Assembly (NCBI GenBank): GCA_028751875.1 | Contig: CM054151.1 | Location: forward strand, 41,508,148-41,572,147 | Length of the DNA: 64,000 nt | From: Rapana venosa | Lineage: Eukaryota; Mollusca; Gastropoda; Neogastropoda; Muricidae | Reading direction: 5' to 3' | Shown here: positions 56,916 through 64,000 of the stretch, piece by piece | Numbering within the stretch: the stretch's first letter is position 1 | Layout: each line of letters starts with the position of its first letter | Notes under the pieces: generated by a model | The model's input: the letters and a program-made list of their open reading frames with translations, nothing else | What the model was told of the DNA's origin: nothing | Database searches by the model: none | Program-made: the position numbers and the translations under genes

Positions 56916-58373
56916 TTGTGTAACCCACATAATTTCCGCCCATTGAGAATTAAAAATTCGTATTCGTATTTGTCGAGAAAGGCAAAAAGCAATCTTTTTA
57001 GTACCCTACTTTTTTTCCCAAAAATTCAGGCACAGCCTGGGCTGACCATGGTGAGGGTTTTGCACTGTTCTCGTGTGCCTGCCTGCCTGTGCCCTGCAGC
57101 CAGCAGAAAAAATTTAAATGTCCCCTTTTAAATTTTTGTGTCGTTTTGAAAGAACATTTTTTCGTTCCAAAAACCATCAATATTTACTTTCACTTTTAAA
57201 AAAATACCAAAACTAACCATTTAAAGAAATCGTGTCTATTTAAAACACCAACAGTAAAAACAAAACACCACACAACACACACATACACACACACACACCA
57301 AACACACACACACAACACACACACACACAAAACACACACACACACACACAAAAAAAACCAAAAAACCTTCTCTCTCCTCTATCTATCTCCTCTTCCCTCC
57401 CCCCGCAAAAAAAAAAGAAAAAGAAAAGCCAAAGACTGTTCTTACCGCAACCCCCCCCCCCCCCCCTCCCCCCCCAAAAAAAAACCCAACCCAAAACAAA
57501 CCCAAAAAAACCCCCACCAACAAAAGAAAAAACCCCAACCAAAAAACCTCAAAAAAAGAAAACGAAAGAAAAAGGAACAGAAAGAAAGATCCCCCCCCCC
57601 CCCCCCCCCCCCTCACCACCACCACCGAAACCACAGCCAAAAGAACTTTCAAAACAAGACCAAAAAAAAAAGGAAGCATTAGTTAGATAGACCTTGAAAA
57701 GTAAAAATTTTTACACTGCATTTTACTGTTTTTAAGTATCAAATTAAACCCCCCCCCCCCCCCCCCCCCCCCCAAGCCCATTAAAAAAAAAGTATTCGTC
57801 TTCCTCTTGCATCAATTAAGGTCACATGGTAAAGTGTCTTAAGATCATGAGCATTCTTAATGATTCTGCAATCCAATCCAATCCAATCTTTCTGTGTCTA
57901 GCCCCGCCGACCACAGAGGCCATATCAGGGCATTAATGATTCAAGAAGAGAGCAGAGGAGCAGAAGAAGATGAGGATAAAGAAAAAGAAGATGATGATGA
58001 TGGTGATGATAATGATGATGATGATGATGATGATGGTGATGGTTAAGAGGAGGCGGAGGAAGAGGATGACGACGGAGAGAAAGAACCTCGAGAAGACTGA
58101 AGTGTGTTAACTCCCTTTGACCGCATATGAGTTAGTTTGTATAGGAAATAAACCCTTCTGCTCGTTAAACAAAAAATCAGCTCTTCTTCTTCTTCTTCTT
58201 CTTCTTCCTATTCTTCTTCTTCGCAATTCTTCTTCTTCTTCTTCTTCTTCTTCTTATTCTTCTTCTTCTTCGCAATTCTTCTTCTTCGCAATTCTTCCAT
58301 ACTTTTTGTTTAGGAAAAAAGCCCTTTTGCTTAAAAATAGCCATTCTTCTTTTTCTTTTCCTCCTCCTCCTCC

Positions 58374-58424
<51 letters not shown>

Positions 58425-59140
58425 GTAGTAGTAGTAGTAGTAGTAGTAGTATTACTATCATTACTATCATTATCATTATCTTTATTTCTCATTGTTCTCA
58501 TCTCCAGTATGATCTGTGGATTGTGACTGGCAGGGTGGAACAGCCCGGAAGGGGTCTCCGTGGCCTTGAGGCTGTCAACAAACGGAGTTAACGAATTAAT
58601 GAAGTAATCACCCTGTTCTGTTCTACATCCATACATGGAAATGGTATGATGATTAATGCCACTCCTCCTCAACACCCCTCAGCCACTACATTTCTCCCCC
58701 CCCCCCCCCCCCCCCCCCCTCCAAAAAACACCCAACAACAACAACCAACAACCACCACCACCACCGCCTCTCTCTCTTCTGCGCGCCTGTTGTGCCGCTA
58801 ACAGAACAGCTGTCGTTAATGCGTTGACAAACTGCGCCAAACTGATATCTTGTTACAATAGAATAAAGTCAGTTTTAGCTTACAGGTAAATCTTTCTTTT
58901 TTTTTTCTTTTCTTAAAAAATCGAAATCGATATATATATACATGGGACAACATTTCAACCCCAAATAATGCTAATTATAAGAAACATACAGCGCGTAGCA
59001 TCACGGAATATATTGTCTTTCCCCAAATGAAGTTTTGTGAATCCCTGTTTATTTTTTGCTGTATTTTATCAGGTATACAACACTTTTGAATCGTAAAGAG
59101 TTGCATCAAACCGCACAGTTAAGAATTAAGTTTTTAATCA
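56916..59140. other. intergenic low-complexity region
   Basis: CA and A/C-rich text 57242-57640, C runs at 57591-57612 and 57749-57773, GAT units near 57980-58040, CTT units 58184-58290, TTA/TAG 58378-58455, C run 58698-58720. No exon-like segment found. Confidence 0.65.
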
Positions 59141-59145
59141 GTTTG

Positions 59146-59540
59146 ACAGGGACAGCATAGTTTAGTGGATAGAGCATGGAGGTTCTGAACTGACAGCCTG
59201 GGGATCGAGCCCCACTTGAGACACCCGGGGATTTTTTTTTACCCCTAGAGCTAACATCAGTACCGACTCCCCTCTCCTCAAAGTCCTTCAGATGAAACTG
59301 TAAACCGAGGCCTCGTGTACGCACGTACAGACACACACAACATCTGTCTGGCACATACGTAAAATCCCGTTCCGCCTTTTGGAATAGTTGATCGTTTCGT
59401 GCCAGTATGAACGAATGAACTTCAAAATTTTTTTTTTTTAAAGCATGCACACTTGTGTCGTATTTCGACATCATCCCCGAAGTCGGAATGCCGCTACCTT
59501 AATGGTGGGCGAAAACGGTGGCATGCACAAAATCTCAGGA
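59146..59540 (+). repeat. SINE S1, tail type 2, full length
   Basis: Head gcatagtttagtggatagag and gggatcgagcccc, then cagatgaaactgtaaaccga, then catcatccccgaagtcggaa. Confidence 0.82.
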
Positions 59541-59654
59541 AGGAAGGAAAGAAAGACAGACTAGCTTGACGTCACATTTGCGCAGTTATCTTGTCTTCTT
59601 GTTGGTCTGTTTGGCGCAGTTTGGCGCAGTTTTGTCTCAGCTGCAGCCCATTCT

Positions 59655-59699
<45 letters not shown>

Positions 59700-59700
59700 T

Positions 59701-60045
59701 GATCGGTGGTCTAGAGGTAACGCGCCTGCCTAGAAAGCGAAAAGTCCGGGTCGGAAGTGTGCGGTGGTTCGAATCCCGTTTGGGCCCGAAACTTTTCTCC
59801 CATCCATTTGACCATGAGTGGTGGTCTGGGTGCTAGTCTTTCGGACGAGACGATAAACCTAAGTCCCGTGTGTTACACATAATTATTTAGCGCACGTAAA
59901 AAGAATCCACGGCAACAAGAGAGTTGTCCCTGGCAAAACTGTTGAAAACAGCCACTCCGATAGGGAAAGAAATACAGTTGCAGACAGGAACAAGAAACAA
60001 AAAAAATGGGTGCGCTGCTCTTGTGGCGACATGCTTGTTGTATTC
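59701..60045 (+). repeat. SINE S3 copy, 3'-truncated
   Basis: gatcggtggtctagaggtaa head, box B-like ggttcgaatcccg, then cacggcaacaagagagttgt and ctcttgtggcgacatgc. The head has a small insertion between boxes compared with the copy at 42811. Confidence 0.82.
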
Positions 60046-60357
60046 ATTTCATGTATTGGCGCTACGTTGTTTAAAACAAAACATTTGCCAATTTCGACAT
60101 TTAATAAATGAAGGCACTTAAATAACTGTAATCCCCCGTGGGGATGCCGGGGGCCTGTAAGTATAGATAGCATCCCCACCTTCTGGAAATTCTCTGCTGG
60201 AAATCTCTTTTCTATCACTCTCTTTGTTTCTGCCTTGTTCCTTTTCTTCCAGTCAACTTCTTCTTGTATTTTTTCCGCCTTCTTGGTCCATTCTACTGCT
60301 TTTTTTCCCCCAGAAAGACTTAAAAGATAACAATTCTCTCTTATGCCAAAGTAGGAT

Positions 60358-60604
60358 GCTCTGGGCCTGACTTGTCAGGCGCTTAACGGCAGCGTGACGC
60401 AGTTTCGCTCATATAACAGACAACAATAGTTACTGTCTGAGTGTTGGACGACGGAGAAGAAGAAGAAATGACCTTAAATCATCCGGAAGACGGACGCGCT
60501 GGGCCTGACTGATTAGGCGCTTAACGGCAGCGCAACGATTTTTCTTCGCTCATTTGACAGACAACTAAAGTTGCTGTCTCAGCGTTCGACGAAGAAGAAA
60601 TGAC
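60358..60604. repeat. two diverged copies of a 110-bp repeat
   Basis: ctgggcctgacttgtcaggc / gcttaacggcagcg ... gaagaagaagaaatgacc, and a second version at about 60497-60604. The GAAGAA-type end suggests a non-LTR retroelement tail (inference). Confidence 0.6.
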
Positions 60605-60828
60605 CACAAATGGACATCATTTTCGATAGGGACACACCCCACCCCCCCCGTACTTCTCTACAAAGAGACTTACGTCAATATTTCAGACAACAAAAAAAAC
60701 AAACCACGGAGATCAGCGTGACACGAGAGAGGAATGTCCTTTACAGGGTGTCACTGAAACCAGACTGAAGTTCTCTCTGACATTGCCTGTCTTTCTGTGT
60801 CTGCCTACCTGCCTGCCTGCCTGCCTGC

Positions 60829-60864
<36 letters not shown>

Positions 60865-61001
60865 AAGTGAGGTTCAATTCTTAGAAAAGACGCACAAAAG
60901 CGCATATACGTTAGTCCATTTATTATTTCATGCATTGATTCAAACTGAAGTTTTTCACACACGCATACTCTCTTCTCTCTCTCTCCTCTCTCTCTCTCCC
61001 T

Positions 61002-61061
<60 letters not shown>

Positions 61062-62015
61062 TTAAATTATGTGTAACCTCCCTCCTTAAAGAAGCTATGG
61101 CAAAAGAAATGAATAATACTGTTCATATTCACATTCATAGTCTCTGTCTGTCTGTCTCTGTCTTTCTCTGTCTCTGTCTCTCTCTCATGTACTATACAAT
61201 ATCAGGGACCCTCTGTCTGTCTGTCTGTCTCTCTCTCTCTGTGCCTGTCTGTCTGCCTCTGTCTCTCTCTGTGTCTTTCTCTGTCTCTCTCTCATGTACT
61301 ATACAATATCAGGGACCCTCTGTCTGTCTCTCTGTCTGTCTATGTCTGTGCCTGTCTGTCTGTCTGTCTGTCTGTGTTTCATTTACTATACAATAACAGG
61401 GACCCTCTGTCTGTCTGACTGTCTCTCTCTCTGTGCCTGTCTGTCTGTCTCTCTTTCATTTACTATACAATAGCAGGGACCCTCTGTCTGTCTGTCTGTC
61501 TGTTTCTCTCTCTGTGCCTGTCTGTCTGTCTGTCTGTCTGTCTCTCTGTGCCTGTCTGTTTGTCTCTCTGTCTCTCTTTCATTTATTATACAATAGCAGG
61601 GACTCTGTCTGTCTGTCTGTCTGTTTGTCTCTCTTTCTCACGTACTGTACAATAGCACGGACGCAAGCGGAAAAAAAATTAACTTTTTAAAAAGAAAAAC
61701 AAGAGAAAGAAAAGAAAAGAAAAGAACAGAAAAGAAAGACAGGAAGACCACAAAAACCAACAACCACAACCCTAAACTGGCGAATCAACACTGAGACAGT
61801 GCTAGACAGGCCTCTCCTCCTTGTGCTTTCCTTCCTAATATTATTACCTGTCGCCCGTGACTACCAACGCAACACAGCAGGGCAAGAGAAAGATGTGAGG
61901 GACCAACGTCATACCTACCCTGAAGTGTCAATACCGCTGGAGTGTAATGAGGTATAGAGGCCCCTGGAGGTCTGACGGGAAAGGGAGCGACGTTGTCAGT
62001 AACACATCCCCCCCC

Positions 62016-62046
<31 letters not shown>

Positions 62047-62626
62047 ACGATGAAACAAAATTGTTTTTTGTGTGGTTTTTTTGCTGTTGTTATGTGTTCG
62101 GCCCCCCCACCCCCCACCAGTTTAAACATCCCAGGGGGTGGGGATGGGAGTGGGGGATGGGAGGTGGGGGATGAGGGGTCATACAGAACGTTTTCTCAAC
62201 TGGGAATGTCTTTGAGAGTGAAAATACATACTGGATGGTGAAAAGTGAGCGTGCAGTGTAACTTTTCACCAACCTCGCTACATCAGCAATAACCATACTC
62301 GCAAACTTGAAAATGAAATATGTAAAAACAAAACAAAACCCACACAAAAAAATGGATGGTGAAGTTTGCCTGTGACGTACTTTTCATGTACCTCGCCACA
62401 TCAGCAATAACCATACTCCGACTTCAGAGGGATTTTTTTCTTCTTTTTTTTGTTGTTGTGTAGAGGAGAGTATAGGGTTGTTATGCTAAAGAGTTTGTCA
62501 TGGCTGAAGGCGATAACGTAACAGTTTCCCAACATAACAACGTTTTAATGAAGGCCCTGGCACCTCCTTAGGTTACATCAATAATTACCAAAGCTTTTCG
62601 CCAGGGCGAAACAGATTCTATGCTAC
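60605..62626. other. intergenic, simple repeats, no gene seen
   Basis: CTGC/TG at 60800-60861, CT at 60970-61062, the CTGT minisatellite, AAAAG units near 61690-61740, C26 with CA near 62007-62048. A 45-bp direct repeat (cctcgc-acatcagcaataac) occurs near 62272 and 62392. Confidence 0.6.
61190..61640. repeat. minisatellite of about 75-110 bp mixed with CTGT repeats
   Basis: Five copies of tatacaatagcagggac (or close variants such as atatcaggga), each followed by variable CTGT/CTCT runs. Confidence 0.8.
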
Positions 62627-62735
62627 ACTCATCCCCGAAGTCGGAATGCGGCTACCTTAACGGTGAGCGAAAACGGTCGCATACGCATACATCTCACATT
62701 GGTTGAACCTGGGAGCTCTAGCTGAGGAATAAAAA
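62627..62735 (+). repeat. SINE S1 tail type 2 fragment
   Basis: catccccgaagtcggaatgc and ctgggagctctagctgagga. Confidence 0.75.
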
Positions 62736-62814
62736 TCAAAATCAAAATCAAATTCTACCACAAACCGACTCTCCTCTGTGTGTGTGAGTGTGTCTGTGTG
62801 TTTATTAATTTATT

Positions 62815-62915
62815 TATTCTTTTTATATCGAGGATAATGGAATAAGCACTCAAGTGCTTTTTTTACATCAGTCCCCGTGTGTATGCGGTTTAGTAAATTT
62901 TGTCATGTTTCCACC
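62815..62915 (-). repeat. SINE S1 tail type 1 fragment
   Basis: ttttatatcgaggataatgg and gtccccgtgtgtatgcggtt, ending at a CT microsatellite. Confidence 0.8.
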
Positions 62916-62924
62916 GCTCGGCCT

Positions 62925-62964
62925 CTCTCTCCTCTCTCTCTCCTACTCTCTCTTCTCTCTCTTC

Positions 62965-63054
<90 letters not shown>

Positions 63055-63336
63055 GTTTATCTCTCTGTAAGTATGTGTGTGTATCTCTCTCTGTATTTGT
63101 TACGTTTTTCGGGGGTTATTTTTGGTTGGATTGGTTTATTTTTTTTTAACCAGCGCAGTTTGCTGTACTTTGTACTGTGATCTTCCAGATCAGATCAGAA
63201 GTGTACAGGCCAAATATCACGACTGTGCTGCTTGCCATTCCCGCTGTAACACGGCCAACGTCATTGCATTGTTGAGACTTCCAACGTCTTGTACATACAC
63301 TTACCAACCAAACACTCAACAACAACACAACAACCC

Positions 63337-63392
<56 letters not shown>

Positions 63393-63430
63393 AATACAGC
63401 TTGAATACATCGACAGCAACGCACACGGCG
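62925..63430. repeat. (CT)n and (AAC)n repeats
   Basis: CT 62961-63050, single-copy text, then AAC units 63335-63392. Confidence 0.92.
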
Positions 63431-63435
63431 AGTGA

Positions 63436-63705
63436 TAGTCCGGGTGCTAGTCTTTCAGTTTGAGACGAGGACAACTCGAGACTGTGCGTGCAACGTGCAT
63501 TCGCAATATGTAGAAAGCACACTGACAAAAGCATTGTTCATGGCAAAGTTCTGTTAAAAAAATATCCTGGTCTTAAAGGAGGGCAAAATGACATGCAAAG
63601 AGGTTTTAAAAAAAAAGTGGCACTGTACTTGTGGCGATCTGCTCCCTCTAATGAGAGCACCATGCAGAGAGATATGTCATGACTGAAAGAGGTATACAAT
63701 ATGAA
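63436..63705 (+). repeat. SINE S3 copy, 5'-truncated and diverged
   Basis: cgggtgctagtctttcag, cacttgtggcgatctgctcc and gagagatatgtcatgact follow the S3 order. Confidence 0.6.
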
Positions 63706-63834
63706 ATATTATATCATAATGGCGTGTTAGTATAATACAATGCTGCGCAGTACAGCACAATGTGTAGCACAGTGCAAATGGAAGGGAGAAGGGGCGCACC
63801 GTTATGTTAATATGTAATTTTGGTCCTATACCTA

Positions 63835-64000
63835 TGTGCTCGCTCATATGCCATTTTGTTCACTTACCATTGTGCTCATATGCCATTACATTAACATACC
63901 ATACATTGTGCTCGTATGCCATTATGTTAACACACCATGCATTGTGCCCATATGCCATTATGTTAACACAGCATGCATTGTGATCATATGCCATTATGTT
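63835..64000. repeat. minisatellite of about 42 bp cut by the window edge
   Basis: At least four units of cattgtgctcatatgccatt followed by atgttaacaca. It continues past the right end. Confidence 0.85.

Overview
This is eukaryotic, very probably molluscan (likely gastropod), genomic DNA. It has GT-AG spliced exons separated by introns of 0.4 to 3.4 kb, an exceptional load of microsatellites and homopolymer G/C runs, several tRNA-derived SINE families, one decayed LINE, and no bacterial-style coding. The mollusc assignment is inferred from gene sequence and repeat style; no species-diagnostic sequence was recognised.

The one protein-coding gene supported is the 3' two thirds of a plus-strand chordin (short gastrulation) homologue, the secreted BMP antagonist. 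I place 19 exons from 13026 to 43868. All 18 exon junctions agree in reading phase and together encode 754 complete residues plus a split first codon, ending at TAG 43866-43868. The order is: CHRD repeat equivalent to CHRD2 (exons w1-w3), CHRD3 (w4-w6), CHRD4 (w7-w8), then four von Willebrand factor C domains (w9-w10, w11-w12, w14-w15, w17-w18), two short linker exons (w13, w16), and an arginine-rich tail exon (w19). Signal peptide, N-terminal VWC and first CHRD repeat are not visible and should lie left of the window.

Layout: 1-13025 is upstream intron or flank. It is dominated by microsatellites, a near-identical 3.1 kb tandem duplication (about 3873-9912), SINEs and a diverged 60-bp minisatellite. 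13026-43868 is the chordin gene, with introns filled by microsatellites, SINEs, a 107-bp inverted repeat pair and two large minisatellites (30.6-32.5 kb and 38.6-40.2 kb). 43869-47850 is a quiet, repeat-poor stretch that probably holds the 3' UTR. 47930-64000 is intergenic: a 46-bp minisatellite, a decayed LINE reverse transcriptase, more SINEs, long homopolymers and a minisatellite cut by the right edge.

Points of most interest: a fourth C-terminal VWC domain with a strictly modular 1-0-1 intron-phase pattern; a basic C-terminal tail whose overlapping frame is acidic; 3' splice sites made of TG repeats instead of polypyrimidine; and a SINE family joining a tRNA-like head to a segment of 5S rRNA.
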